Source of the DNA: Elymus sibiricus
Lineage: Eukaryota > Streptophyta > Magnoliopsida > Poales > Poaceae
NCBI GenBank assembly: GCA_039707655.1
Contig: CM077667.1
Location: 542,790,222 to 542,854,221, forward strand
DNA: 64,000 nucleotides
Reading direction: 5' to 3'
The position numbers and the translations under genes were made by a program. The notes under the pieces were generated by a model. That model had not been told where the DNA came from. It saw nothing but the letters and a program-made list of their open reading frames with translations, and did not search any database. This document shows, one piece after another, positions 45,993 through 58,242 of this stretch (within the stretch, counting starts at the first letter, position 1; every line of letters starts with the position of its first letter).

Positions 45993-46950
45993 AACATTTT
46001 TTTTAGAAAAAGATGTTAAAACCACGGCCTCTGCATTAGTCGATGCATACAACCATCTGTATTAATAATATAACAAAGATCTGACAACAACGTACATCAA
46101 ACCAACCAAAGCTAGCACTCACAGCTACAAACTCGATAATGTGAAGTGCTCTCATTCTACATATGTAAAACCGGTGTCATCGCCGATTCATCACATGCAC
46201 ACATTCCAGAAGTCTTCATCATCATAGAACCGCTGACCCATCTTTAGGAAAAATATCCTTATCATCCTTGCTAGTCCGGCCATCTATCGACGCCACCACG
46301 GCGCCCAATGACACCACCTCCCTGTGCAGAAACTGCTGACCACGTCGCGCTCGCTTCCGTTACACCGCAGCATCATGCCGCCAAGTACCATCAGCCGACA
46401 CAAGTTAAAGTCTCTGGAACATCTGTCGTGTGTAGCACCTGCCGAACAGGCATGCCACAACGTAGCACCTGTTGGTCAGGCATGACTTGACATCTCCACC
46501 AAAGCTCCATGCAAGACGAAGCCACTCCACTTCCTGCCTCTGTCTTCCAACGCTGCTCCACAAACGATGTTCTCAAGAGGGAAACGACACCGCAGTGCCG
46601 TCATCGTCAATCTGGAAGACCAGATCCTAGGGTTTCCCCCGGAGTAGCATCAGTAGGTCGACAGTAGTTACACGACGATGACTTCATCAAGGTAATGGTG
46701 TAGAACACCGCCATCTCACGCCGTCGGATCGGTTTTCACCGGCAACTATGTCTGCCCGACTCACAGCCGGAACTAGATGACGGATCTCGAGAACGGAGGA
46801 GATGACCACCACAAGTACCTCCGCAAGCATAATCGTCGTGATGCGTGGTAGAATCGGACTACCTCCGCGAATCGCTACAGAATACCGAGTGAACAAGCTA
46901 GGCAGCACATGTGTCGGCGTCACTGACATCCTTTGCTGTTATGGGCAGCA
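45993..46950. repeat. Unclassified dispersed repeat, possibly LINE-like
   Basis: The stretch opens with TTTTTTAGAAAAAGATG and the phrase CGGCCTCTGCAT, which I associate with wheat dispersed repeats of the LINE or Mutator type. It is then rich in CCACC and CATC words. No coding capacity. Boundaries and class are uncertain. Confidence 0.3.
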
Positions 46951-46977
46951 AACCCATATATTAAATTCTTCTTCCCA

Positions 46978-47000
46978 GTATGTATGTATGTATGTATGTA
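46978..47000. repeat. (GTAT)n microsatellite
   Basis: Nearly six perfect tetranucleotide units. Confidence 0.9.
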
Positions 47001-48235
47001 TTCCTCGCGGAATAGACACCATTTTGCCAAAAAAGTTTGGTGGTTATTGACCGGTGGAATGACAGCCTCATTGTTTGAGGATATAGATTGCAAATAACGA
47101 TCTATTTGTACCGTGGTTGTATGAAAGTAGATCATCTTGCTTCGGCCTCTTCATGAATTTAGGTAACTCTAGGACACAGCAGGACGCTCGTAACATCCAG
47201 GACTAGGGATATACCAAGTAGTACGTGTTCACGACATCTCTTGTGGTCATAACACCTCTCCCTTGAGCCGTGCGAGTGCCTATGTTGCTGGATTGGTCGC
47301 ATGATCATCTAATAGTCATGTATGTAGTCATTCGGTATATTACTGCACACCTTGCCTCCATGCAATTCTTGCATGCTATTAGCTGTTGGTCTTTCTTTTC
47401 TTCACATAAAGAAAGCATGCATGCAGCATGCACTACGGATATGCATGGTCGGTTAGTAGTTTTCAGACTCTTTGAACAAAAATATATTTTAGGCAAGTCA
47501 TAGTAGGCTACATATATTATTTCCTACTATCCAGGTGTGTTGGGCACCTAAAAAAGGAAAGAGCTCTTTGTTTTAGGCGGCACTAGACTGAACGAGGGAA
47601 ATAATCAATCCGAGAAACAACCCTATCACCACGCCCTTTCTCCTTTCAAAGCGGACCCAAAACAATAATAAATCCCTAATAATCCGGTCCATTGTTTTGC
47701 ATGCATAACGGCAACGTCCTGTGCATGCATTGGCAGTTTCCTTTCCAAAGGGCATTAACCGTGACAGGAGAACGAGGCAGCTCGCTTCACGTAGGTGGGG
47801 AAAGAGAATATTAACTGTTTACGCGACTAATACAGTTGGAAAATCTGATTTCTTTTAGGCGCCCTGTGCACTTGGACGGAAGGAGTACTATCTTCATAGT
47901 GCATAGTATTATAGAGTTGTATCATATACTATGAACTTATTTATTGCCATGAATGACACAAAATAGCAGAACATTTAACATGATACGATATCAACCTATG
48001 TTATTTTAACCCTCTCTCTTCTTTAATTCTCTATCACATCATCGTGTTTGCTATTTCCAAGTGCATGATACCAGCTAAGATACCATCACTATGGCCAGCC
48101 TCAGAATCTTTGAACCACAATATATATTAAGTGGGAGTCCTATACAGCTATACGTATTTTTCCATTGCATTATATTTGAGCGGTGATAGGAACAATTATT
48201 CTAGCAACCATTACATCGTTTGAGCAACGCTAGGG

Positions 48236-49050
48236 CCGCCTGGTAATGTGGTAGGTCCGATTTTTGGGTCATCTCCCTTGGTACAGTGGGGTTTGGCACG
48301 TTCGAAAAAATGGAATTTTCCTAGCTAGACATTGATCAGGCTCAGTCCAAGTGCGTGCAGCACCCTGACCATATCCATTAAAAGTCACACACGTTGTGCA
48401 TTTGTGCATTCTTTGTGATACAGGAAAGAGAAAGAATTACGGCATAAACAAATTGCATGTTGCTGTGAGTGCAACGTTATAATTATGTCTACGTGCATGC
48501 CTATCGGATGACCCAAGGGCAAGCATTTGCCTAGTATATATATAGTCCTAGCAAAGTGTACAGCTTCCTTGCTCCGGTGACAAATACTAGTAGCAATTGA
48601 GCTATCAATATATAGATGGAAGCAAGTCCTGCAGTAGTGTACATATTCTAGTAGTACACACTAGCTTGTCTTTAAACCATTGATCGATCGTTTATTAGCT
48701 ATATATGTGCAATTTGTGTGAGATGTTGGAGTGAAACAAACAAGCTGCATGTTATTCTGCTAGAGTAGTAAGAAGAAGTCGATCCTGGAATGGATGGAGG
48801 GCGGTGTGCCATGTCTATCACTGAATCGAAACATCAATAGTGGTGCGGTGACTTCTTGTGGCACAACCATGGCGACCGCCAAAACTCAGGAGGACTCGGT
48901 AGACCTGAGAAATCATGGTGTGTCCCCGTACGACCGGTCCTGGCCAACATCCCCAATGATTACCCCAGCCTCTCCACTGCCATCAAGATCGATGGATGGT
49001 CCTTCTTGGTTTTATCAAACAAAATCAAGAACAGAACATTAGTAAATTTT
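48236..49050 (+). promoter_or_regulatory. Promoter/5' region B, with a short candidate first exon
   Basis: This is a diverged copy of promoter A (25375-25634 plus 42983 to about 43270) but unbroken. TAGTATATATATAG at about 48533-48546 is a plausible TATA box. An ATG at 48869 in excellent monocot context (ACCATGGCG) opens a 57-codon frame (MATAKTQEDSVDLRNHGV). An alternative frame stays open through 49068. I recognise no protein family and cannot say whether it is a live gene, a decayed gene, or a captured 5' region. Confidence 0.4.
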
Positions 49051-49227
49051 CATGATAGTGTGATGTGATTTAATCAGAGCTCTAATGATTTGAAACCTTA
49101 ACTGCATTTTTGTTCGCGTGAACAAACTTATTGCAGGAGTGTTGCACCTTCCATTCTATTAACAAGAGAAAAGGTTAATTTGTTAAATAAATTTCTTTTT
49201 AACTAAATTGAAAATCTCGTTCATGTA

Positions 49228-52200
49228 TGTGACGCCCCCAATTTCGACCGTACGCTAATCATACACGCAATGCGTACGACCAAGATTAGGGACTCACTAA
49301 TTAATATCACAACACAACACTAGACACAAATTAAAGTCATACAGCTTCATATTACAAGCCAGGGGCCTCGAGGGCTCGAATACAAAGCTCGACAAGCACG
49401 AGTCAGCGAAAGCAAATAATATCTGAGTACAGACATAAGTTAAACAAGTTTTCCCTTAAGAAGGCTAGCACAAACATAAGCATTGGATCGAAAGAGGCGA
49501 GGCCTCCTGCCTGGGAACCTCCTAACTACTCCTGAGCGTCGACACTCTCCACGTAGTAGTAGGCTCCAGCGGTGGTGTAGTAGTCGTCTCCGGCGTACTC
49601 CATCTCCTGCGCTCCGTCATCTGAACGCGGTAATCGTACCGAGGGGGAAAGAGAATGCAAAGCAGCGGTGAGTACTCATCCAAAGTACTCGCAAGACTGA
49701 CATCAGAACTATGCTAAGTATGCATCAGTATCAAGGAATGGGGGATATATCTGGGCTGACTGCAGAAAGCAAGAATAGGGGGAAGGCCTAGTCCTATCGA
49801 AGACTAGCATCTTCAGCATCTTGCAGCATTAGAAGAGAGTAGACTGGTATCTCATATATAGTCATAGTATTGTAGCAATTTTATTAAGTAACCACGCCCA
49901 GAGATTCTTCCTCGACTCCCTGCGAGGAAGCAATCTCGAAGCCAACATCCATCTCAATTTAAAGTCACAATTTTAGTTATATCAGGTCAAGGTACAACTC
50001 CAAGTCGTCCTGTTACCGTGGACACGGCTATTCCAATAGATAAATTCTTCATTACAGGGGTGCACCACATTCCCCAACACGCTTGATACCTCTGGCCGGA
50101 CACACTTTCCTGGGTCATGCCTGGCCTCGGTACATCAACACGTCGTAGCCCTACTTAGGCTCAACGAAGAGGCCAGCCCGCCGGTCTAAATCCTAAGCGC
50201 GCAGCAATCGCCCTTTGCACTCTTGCACGATGCGAACTCGGCCGAGGTCAGTCCAAGCACCCCTTATAACAAGCGCAGTGCCGTTGCGAACCACTCGGGC
50301 GCGCGCTGCTCCATTGCTGACGTCCGAAGAGCTTCGGCTGATACAACGACGCTGAGTACCCATAACTTCCCCACGTGAAGGTTAGTGCGTAATAGGCCAA
50401 ACGACCAACTCAGATCAAATACCCAACCCATTAGGATTTTATTAATGCGGGGCAAGCGCGACCCATGAAGTGCGGTCCCGTCGCCCCGTCTCTAGGATGT
50501 GTGGCAAGGCCACTCCTGCCCGTCCACGCCTCATCATCATCAAACCGTGGGTACCCCTCAGGGCCGACCCATCACCAACATGTTTCTGTAACTAGGTCAT
50601 AGTAATTGTGTGTATAAAACATCAAGACGGAACCTGAGGAATCACCCTCAAAGGGTCCCGCTCAATGAAACCGTCAAGGTGGACTTAGAGGAATCACCCT
50701 CGAGGGTCCCACACTTGAGGGGTTGCACGACAGAGTCATCATCGGGAGTGGTGAAGGAGGGATCATCCTCGATAACCACGACCGACTAGCTGCACTACAG
50801 AGCTAGCACCATGAGTACTTCACGAGGTGTCACCCTCGGTACTCGATAGTAGCGCTGCAGAGTCGTACAACTAAGAGGGGGGGTGCGGTGATGTGAGGGG
50901 CCTGGCTCGTCGGTCGGTTGACCGAGTCTTCGAGTCTTCGGGTCGTCGAGTCGTCGATGAAGAAGCAGGGGCAACTGGGACTAAGGGGTCACTGGGGATT
51001 CATTGATCAACCTATTCTAAGCAGTTGATATGATTGCAAGTATGGTAGCAGTTTATCAAAACAAGCTATGCATCAGAAATAGGAGCTAACTAATACAGTA
51101 GCAAAATCTAATGCAAGAGTGAGAGGGAAAGGAATGGGCGATATTGGAATGCTCAAGGGGGGTTGCTTGCCTTGCTGCTATGCGGCAAAGGCCTGATCGT
51201 CAGCGGTGTAGTCGTACCCGGCAGTAGCGTCAGTCTCGGGGTCTACCGGTAAGAAGAGGGGGGAGAAACAATAAATATAAAGCACAGATGCAATAACGAT
51301 GCATGACATGGCAATATGCTGAGTTAGGCATGCACTACGCAGTACTACACGTCGCAGACGGATCGGAAGAATATCTGACCATATTTTCCGGGTATCGGGC
51401 TACTACCGGACAGATGAAACCGATGGAAAAGTTCCATGTTCATCATGCTAGGGGCATGTGACAGATGAACGGGCAGCGTTTTCGGATTCGTGGGATTTTT
51501 CTGAGCAACTTTCATATATAAATTATTTTCATCTGACTTATAGATTATTTTATATTAATTTGAAAAGTTTTATTAATATTCTGAAATAAACAGATTTAAT
51601 TTAATTCCAAAAATTCATTTATTGCATCAGCATGACCTCATGCTGGCGTCAGCAGTCAACTGCACAGCGCCCAGGTCAAACCTGACCTGTGGGGCCCTGC
51701 TGTCAGTGACTCAGGCTTAACCCAGGTTTAATTTAATCTATCCAGAGATTAATTAGCAAGTGGGGTCCATTGTCAGTGACTAATTAGTCTAACTAATTAT
51801 TTTTATTTTCTAAATAACCATCTGACAGGGGTGGCCCACCTATCATACACAGGGGTGGTCGGGCCCCACCTGTCATTGACTGGACCAGGTCCAGTCAGCA
51901 GTTGACCTGGTCAACAGGTTAGCGGGGTCGGCCTTGCCCACCGGCCAGCGACCCTAGAAGTGGCCCCGGCCGTGGCACGTCGGCAGCGGCGGCGCTGGGT
52001 CGCCGAAGAGGCTACGGCGAGCACCAGAGAACGAGCCGAGGCTCGGAAATCGCCATCCTGGGGTCAAATCGTGCGTGGTTTGGTCCTATGCGTTCCTGGA
52101 GGCGAGCCGCATCCGTTGGTGGAAGCAGCAGGGCCGGAGGTGGCCGGCGTTGAGCACAGCTTCAATAATGGCGGTGGCGGCATTCGGTCAGTTTGGGCGC

Positions 52201-53369
52201 GCGCAAACAAGCGATCAAACGGAGCACATTTTGCGCGGGATGCACTCTACGCACGCACCGCAAGCGGACAGACTTAGCCACGGCTCCAAACGACCACCGA
52301 ATGGTCGTCGGCGTTGAGCATCCGCGGCGGCGGGATCGGGCTCGCGTGGAGCTACGGCTACGGTGGCGTTCGAGAGCGCTGAGAGGGGGAGGAAGGAGCG
52401 GGGGTGCTCACTGGCGTTGACGAGAGGGCCCGGTGCAGCTAGAGGCGACGGAGAGGAGAGATCGACGGCGGCGAGTGTTCTTACCCGAGGTTAAAGAAGC
52501 TCTCAAGCGCGGCGATGGAGACCTTGGGGGCTCGATTCGTTGGTGAGGGAGGGATAGCGAGAGCTTCCGCAGCTCTTGGACCAGTCGGAGGGGGAAGAGG
52601 TCGACGGTAGCCGCGTCTATCACCACGGCGCGGCCATGGATCCTCTCGGGTGAGCTCGAGCGCGAGCGAGGAGAGGGGCAGAGGGGAAACTGGAGTGCGC
52701 TAGGGTTTACGGGGTGAGAGAGAGAGGCGTGGGCGTGTTCTTATCCTCGCGGGAGCGCGTGGATGGCCGACAGCGCAACGATCGCCGTTCGGACGACGCT
52801 GGCGCCATGGCCTCCCTTCCCCTGGCGCGAGGAGGAAGAAAAGGCCGGCGCTGGTGGGCTGGGCCAGCCTGTGCACTGGCTGGGCCTAAGTGCACAGTGC
52901 ACTTTTCTCTTTTCCTTTTCCTTTTTTTTGTTTTCTCCTTTTCTTTTCTGTTTCATTTATTTTCAGCTACTATTTGCTTTAACAAAAATGTGTGACATGG
53001 TCCAATAAATATCTTGCAATATTCTGCATGGCCACCCATAGTTTGAGCATTTTTTTGGAATCTGTTTGGATTATCCATGGAATTGAAGGGCACTTTTAAA
53101 TAAAATTTGGCTCTGTTTTGGAGGGTGGGGTCCACACCAACATCAAGGTGATGTTGTTTTCCTTAACAACATTAGTCTTGAGATTTTTAACAAGTTTGCA
53201 AATTTATTTTATCACAATAAAATTCTAGGGGCTTTTGAAGTGGAATTTGAAATGAGATAAGAATTTCAACTTGATCATATCCGGATTAGCAAAAATGGAT
53301 TAGCATAATCCTCAGATTACTGTAGCTTGATTACAAGGATTACTGTAGTTGTAAATCCAGGGCGTCACA
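49228..53369 (-). repeat. 3' LTR of LARD-B, complete, 4142 bp
   Basis: The plus strand reads TGTGACGCCC at 49228 and GGGCGTCACA to 53369. It contains short repeats of GAGGAATCACCCTCGAGGGT (50630-50720) and a GC-rich block (51950-52880). It also has 172 bp (about 50853-51024) absent from the 5' LTR. A frame at 51960-52277 recurs in the other LTR, but only because LTRs are copies of each other. Confidence 0.85.
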
Positions 53370-53383
53370 ACTCTCCCCTACTA
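53370..53383 (-). other. Polypurine tract of LARD-B
   Basis: On the element strand TAGTAGGGGAGAGT directly abuts the LTR start TGTGACGCCC. It closely resembles the LARD-A tract (GTGGAGGAGAGT). Confidence 0.7.
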
Positions 53384-53388
53384 ACAGA

Positions 53389-53407
53389 AATTCTCGTCCC
53401 GAGAATT
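53389..53407 (-). promoter_or_regulatory. 8/3/8 hairpin upstream of the LARD-B polypurine tract
   Basis: AATTCTCG and CGAGAATT enclose 3 nt, and 19 nt separate the hairpin from the LTR. Size, loop and distance equal those of LARD-A, while two of eight base pairs are replaced by other complementary pairs. Confidence 0.7.
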
Positions 53408-54242
53408 AAGAGGTAGAGGTAAGGGGGCAAAGTTTAGGTTACGAAATTCTAACGGGTCTTCTCGTCTTTGTTGCTCTCATCGAAGAGGTTGGTCCTTCTC
53501 GTTGCTGTATTCATTTCTCTGGTTCAGGTCATCCTGATGGAGTCGCCATCCTTCCTTCGGGATCTTCATCGTCCTACGAATGCGATTAGAGGGAACACTC
53601 TGGAGGAACGTATCCCTACAAGGTTGGGCATCTGACGGCGAACTCAGGGAGGAACACAAGATTTATTTCTCAAGTTAAGACTTGAGGAATCACTAAGAGC
53701 AAAATGTGATGGTATAAATGTTTCAAATAGGTAGTCAATCATTCGATGCCTGATCAGAAGGTGAAAGGGATTCAGAGCAATGAAAATAATTATTGCGTCT
53801 GATATTAGGATAGATCATCCCTTGGACGGTGGCTCGGGAATTACAAACGAAGCCAAGTGCAAAGGATACTTTGGAATCAAAGATGTACAGGAGAGTCAGG
53901 TTTCGATCCTGTGGAACTGAGGGTTATGGGCCGACCATGCGGTTAAGAGCAGGAAGAGCGGTGACATCTTACACGGTCAGGGTAGCATGACAAGTCAGAG
54001 GATAGCTTGTCAGTTATGCTGGCAACAACGTCGGTACCAAGGGCAGGGGACGAATAGAACCATTTTCCTGCTCGTTGAAACGAGGCGGACCAATAGGCAA
54101 AGTTCCCGTCCACCGGCGGTTACCAGAATGTTATCAACAATAGTAACAGAGCCTTACTGACAGAATTGATCACCGAGGTGCTTACCTAAGCAGGGAATCA
54201 CCACTGTTCAGATAAGCTAGATTACAAGAAAGGTTAAACATA

Positions 54243-54376
54243 CCAATGGAAAGGAAAATGTGTTCATCACATTAAACAGCCCAATGGAAAGGAAAATGTG
54301 TTTATCACATTAAACAGACCAATGGAAAGGAAAATGTGTTTATCACATTAAACAGACCAATGGAAAGGAAAATGTG
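54243..54376. repeat. 38-bp tandem repeat, 3.5 copies
   Basis: Units start at 54243, 54281, 54319 and 54357. Each begins CCAATGGAAAGGAAAATGTG. They are nearly identical, and the last is partial. Confidence 0.9.
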
Positions 54377-56110
54377 TGTATACTCAAGTTTTAGGAGTAT
54401 ATCTTTCCCAAGGAAACAGAGCATGATATACATGACAGGATAGCAAGTAGATAACCATTTAGGTAAAAGGGGCGAGGAAATTCATGACATTCCCATACAA
54501 TGGTGTTTGGATAATTGATCAGGAAACAATTAGCATTGAGCTTACCTTATTCCTTTTGATGAACGGTATACCACATCCATGCTTCGGGATATCAATGATA
54601 TGGTGTTTCGAGTAAAGGATGGAGTTTGGATACACAAAGGATCCAGTAGGAACAACTTATAAAATAAGTCTTATAATTTCCCCATGGAAGAATGGCAACC
54701 CTTGCTGAACAAAGCATTATAAGAATAGGTCATCCGGCCAGGTGTGCTAGCTACAACATCACCTTACCGAGTAGTAAAGACCAAAGTTGTAATTCTTGAT
54801 AATGTTCCAGCCATCATATCTGTCCGAGATTCAGATCTGGTTGGTGTCAGGATATCTCAGGCTCAGCAGGCCTGAGAAGGAAAAACGATGAAACACACGT
54901 CTATGAGACGATGTGGCAAGATTCTCGGGGAATGAACAATAGGAGCAAGCCTTGAATCATTAGCCCGACTGCAAGAAATATGAACACAAGGTCAAGACAC
55001 TCATGCCCACATGGAAGTTTTCTAGAATGGAATGTAATCAAGTTCTGGTTGGGGACCATCATAGAGGATATCAAAGTTCCATGTGTAAGTCTGGATTAGG
55101 ACAAATCAAATCAATCAGTGTCCTGGCGTGCTAGGAAATACATATGGAGTGAAGGTAGCAAATCTATCAAACCATAGAATACTTCGCACATGCCTGAATG
55201 AATTGGAACGATTCCAGAGGAAGCGAGACAAAATTTTCCCATAAGTACGGTGGCAAAAATGCACGTGAACTTATAGAAAAACACTTCTTTTATCAAACAT
55301 ATTCTTCATGAACTAGGCACAAAGATAATGCTTTCAAGGTTTCCAACACTAGCTTAAATGTTCATCATGAACCACGATGGAGAAGAGGATGTGGCTGATG
55401 GGCTCAGCAACAATTCGTCGAGATTCCCACAAAGAAGGATCTCCACGATTGAGTGAACAAAACCAGATGATATATTGAGGTATGCCCGAAGGAAACATCC
55501 ATAATTAAACATTAATCGAAAAGTGCACCCGAAATACAAACTAAGTAGCACGACCAATGTTAGAGTGCTGACTCAACAGCCAATACACTAAGAATGGACT
55601 TATTGTTCATTAACTCCACACTACTAGGGAAAACCCTAGCAGTAGCGCGGGTAGCCGCGCTACTGATAAGGCGCTACAGCTAAAGTGTAGCAGTAGCGTG
55701 TATTCGCCAGCGCTACTGCTATACCTGCTTAGCAGCAGCGGTTTTTGTAGGAAGCGCTGCTGGTAGTTACTAGCAGCGCACCACTCTACCCGCGCTACTA
55801 CTATTATTACGTATTTCTTTTTTGTTTTATGCCGTATATTCATACGCCATTATACAAGTTTTCATACAGTATCATCATATTACATCATTGTCATATAACA
55901 ACTACTCATCATCATCATTTTCGTCCATGAGACATCATATAACAACTTGGTCACTTGTTATAATAACAACTCCTAGGACCTACTCCTAATCACTACTCCT
56001 CCTCAGCATCACCATCAACTCTAACACATTGTAGCACATAATAAAAACTTCTCATCATCATCATAGTCATATATAATCAGCACTAACTAATTGCTCTTAA
56101 TACCTAGGAC

Positions 56111-57337
56111 CTACTCCTGCTGCTCTCTCTCAGGTAAAATAGCATAAAACATGTGTAGCACTCCTTCTTCATCATATTGGAGAATGCATATGAACCTGTC
56201 TCCTAATTGTGGGCTGCACTTCTGATTGCTGCCCCCTAGTACTTCTCTGCGATCCTTCACAATTTTGCTCCAGTCTTTGACTATTAAGACTTGCTCGCTT
56301 CGAGAAATGATGAATGCACTCATGTGCAATACAGGATATCTTGGCCGTAAGCTAACCATTGCCATGCGACCTTTAGACTCGATCCAACAAGGCACAACAC
56401 TCATCGGGAGTCCCTGTTGAAGAACATCGTAGTAACATACTTAGCAATGAAGTTTAGCTTAAAAAATAATGTATGCAAAAGATGCACTGAGGACAAATAG
56501 TAAAAATCTTACCATCTTTCCTAGATAGATGTGACCGTAGTTCAATACGCACACTAGTGGCCGCACGTTTTGAGTACTAATATCTCGAAGTCAAGGAAAA
56601 TAACCTGTCTTGACAGTATCAAGATCCTCCAGCCATGAAACATAATGACCTATATCTCCTCGCAGTTTAGTTCAGCCCCGGGACAGTAGTAGGTGCTGTC
56701 TACCAAGCGCTGGACATGTTTACTTGAATGGAAATAAGCTGTCAATAGAAATTAGTTGTCAACTATTTTTAAATAAACAATATAAATTACTTAATAAATA
56801 TGGTTGAGAAACTCACATAATGGTAGAACTGGAGGCGTCTGCACATCGACCCAGATGTCGATATTACCTTCAATTTCATCTTCCGGACGAATATCAAAGG
56901 TGATAAGCATATTAGGCTCAAATGCATAAGCCTTGCATAGTGCTCTCCAACTTTTGCATTCAAAATAGGAGTAGGTGTCTGCATTGTACAATTTTACGGC
57001 AAAAGTATAACCATGCTCGGTCCTCAAGTGAACCCTCTTTACCTCCATACTTTTTTTAGTACTGAAACCAATCTTATCCAAGACATAAATTCTTGCATGG
57101 CAGGGGATACGCTAGTAGAATAGTAAAAAATTAAAATTATAAGTTGAAGCAAAAGAAGCAGAAGTCATGCTTAATTACGAAAAAAGACTTGTCGTTGTGA
57201 CTTACTGTATCCACTTCGAAGGTCTCATCCAGCATGATGCTGAAGCGCCTACCATCAACTAGGTGAGGCTTGTCGCACAGGCCGCGCTCGTCTTCGCAGC
57301 ATTCGCACATAACGAATTTCCTTTCGTCGTCATACAT
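56111..57337 (-). pseudogene. Gene carried by CACTA-Z, four probable exons, possibly B3-like
   Basis: Exon 1 starts at the ATG at 57337 (MYDDERKFVMCECCEDERG) and ends at a GTAAGT donor near 57206. Exon 2 (about 57113 to 56819) follows a CTAG acceptor and ends at GTGAGT. Its text (VKRVHLRTEHGYTFAVKLYN, WRALCKAYAF, FDIRPEDE) has the layout of a plant B3 DNA-binding fold, which I offer only as a possibility. Exon 3 (about 56745 to 56515) shows an in-frame TAG and a TGA, so this copy is broken. Exon 4 (about 56413 to 56111) starts after an AACAG acceptor and is open to its stop. The Cys-rich exon 1 could bind zinc. Not a transposase; captured or co-opted host sequence is the likely origin. Confidence 0.5.
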
Positions 57338-57427
57338 TTCCTATGTTCATAGTTGAAACATTTAAAATCGATCGAAGGCAACTACCAGGAAACTGATCAA
57401 CACACAGATCACTATTACTCAATATGC

Positions 57428-57824
57428 AACGGGTTGACTTTAGGTCTGTCGAGTCTTTCCTTCCTAAACTCTCATCTCACGTATATGGTGGGCACTCCCT
57501 CTGATATTGCGACCGTCGGTGATGGTCGCTCCTCCCTTCGTCCCCGAGTGCATTACACCAAAATGTCTAGCACACGGGAACGAAGGAGAAGCGACCCCCA
57601 CGACAACAGTCGGGATTCTTCCTCTCTCATATTTCGACCGTCGGTGATGGTCGCTACTCCTCCTTTCCCTAGTGCATTACAAATATCTAGCACAAGGAAA
57701 AGAAGGAGAAGCGACCCCCACGACAACAGTCGGGATTCTTCCTCTCTCATATATATATATGGTGGACACTCTCCCTCACTGAAAGACACACAAGGAGCCG
57801 AAACAGACCTAAAGTCAACCCGTT
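57428..57824. repeat. Perfect 22-bp inverted repeat with a 353-bp loop
   Basis: Arms 57428-57449 and 57803-57824 are exact reverse complements. The loop contains two tandem 125-bp units (from 57511 and 57636) that begin GACCGTCGGTGATGGTCGCT, itself partly palindromic. Confidence 0.85.
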
Positions 57825-57856
57825 CCATATATCGAGCAATGACATAGAAAAAATGC

Positions 57857-58049
57857 CCTATGTTTTGCTGGAATATCATTGAATTCCCATTCTGGCAAAT
57901 CACAAGCACTCGATATGTCCTACATTGTAGCACAAGTCATGCTAAAATTCATGAAAAAAAAGCGGCATGACCTTTGCTAAAAACAGGACATATCGAGCGC
58001 CTGAAATTTGCCGGAACGGAAACGAATCAACATTCCGGCAAAACATAGG
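57857..58049. repeat. Imperfect inverted repeat, 65-bp arms, 63-bp loop
   Basis: Arms 57857-57921 and 57985-58049 pair over most of their length (CCTATGTTTTGC against GCAAAACATAGG, CTCGATATGTCCT against AGGACATATCGAG). A transcript would fold into a long hairpin. Confidence 0.8.
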
Positions 58050-58242
58050 CCACTCGGAGGTACATTGCAAACAAGAACACCAAGACATCGTCTATATTCA
58101 GAATGCATCATCATCGACATCAATAACATGGCGACTAGCACTAGCATTTTCATCATCGACATTTACAACACATTATCATCTATATTCAAAATGTTGCATA
58201 TCAACAAGAAAATATCAACTAGCCTACTAAATCAAAATGTAG

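Larger units (their letters stand above)
45468..49227. other. Host-like intergenic DNA right of the copia element
   Basis: No LTR, CACTA or Harbinger ends were recognised. It contains a dispersed repeat (45993-46950), a GTAT microsatellite, and promoter/5' region B (48236-49050). Frames on either strand are under 125 codons without domains. LARD-B begins at 49228, and its left target flank is ATGTA. Confidence 0.45.

Noticed and set aside
45635..45997. Minus-strand frame of about 120 codons
   Set aside because: The composition looks almost natural, but there is no recognisable domain, promoter or splice evidence, and a competing plus-strand frame is equally open. Left as unassigned.
47870..48140. 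Possible MITE from TCATAGTG and CACTATGG words
   Set aside because: The inverted match is too short and no target duplication could be placed.
51960..52277. 105-codon frame with a homologous frame at 63453-63875
   Set aside because: Conservation is explained by both being LTR copies of one element. The GC-rich composition and different lengths give no support for a gene.
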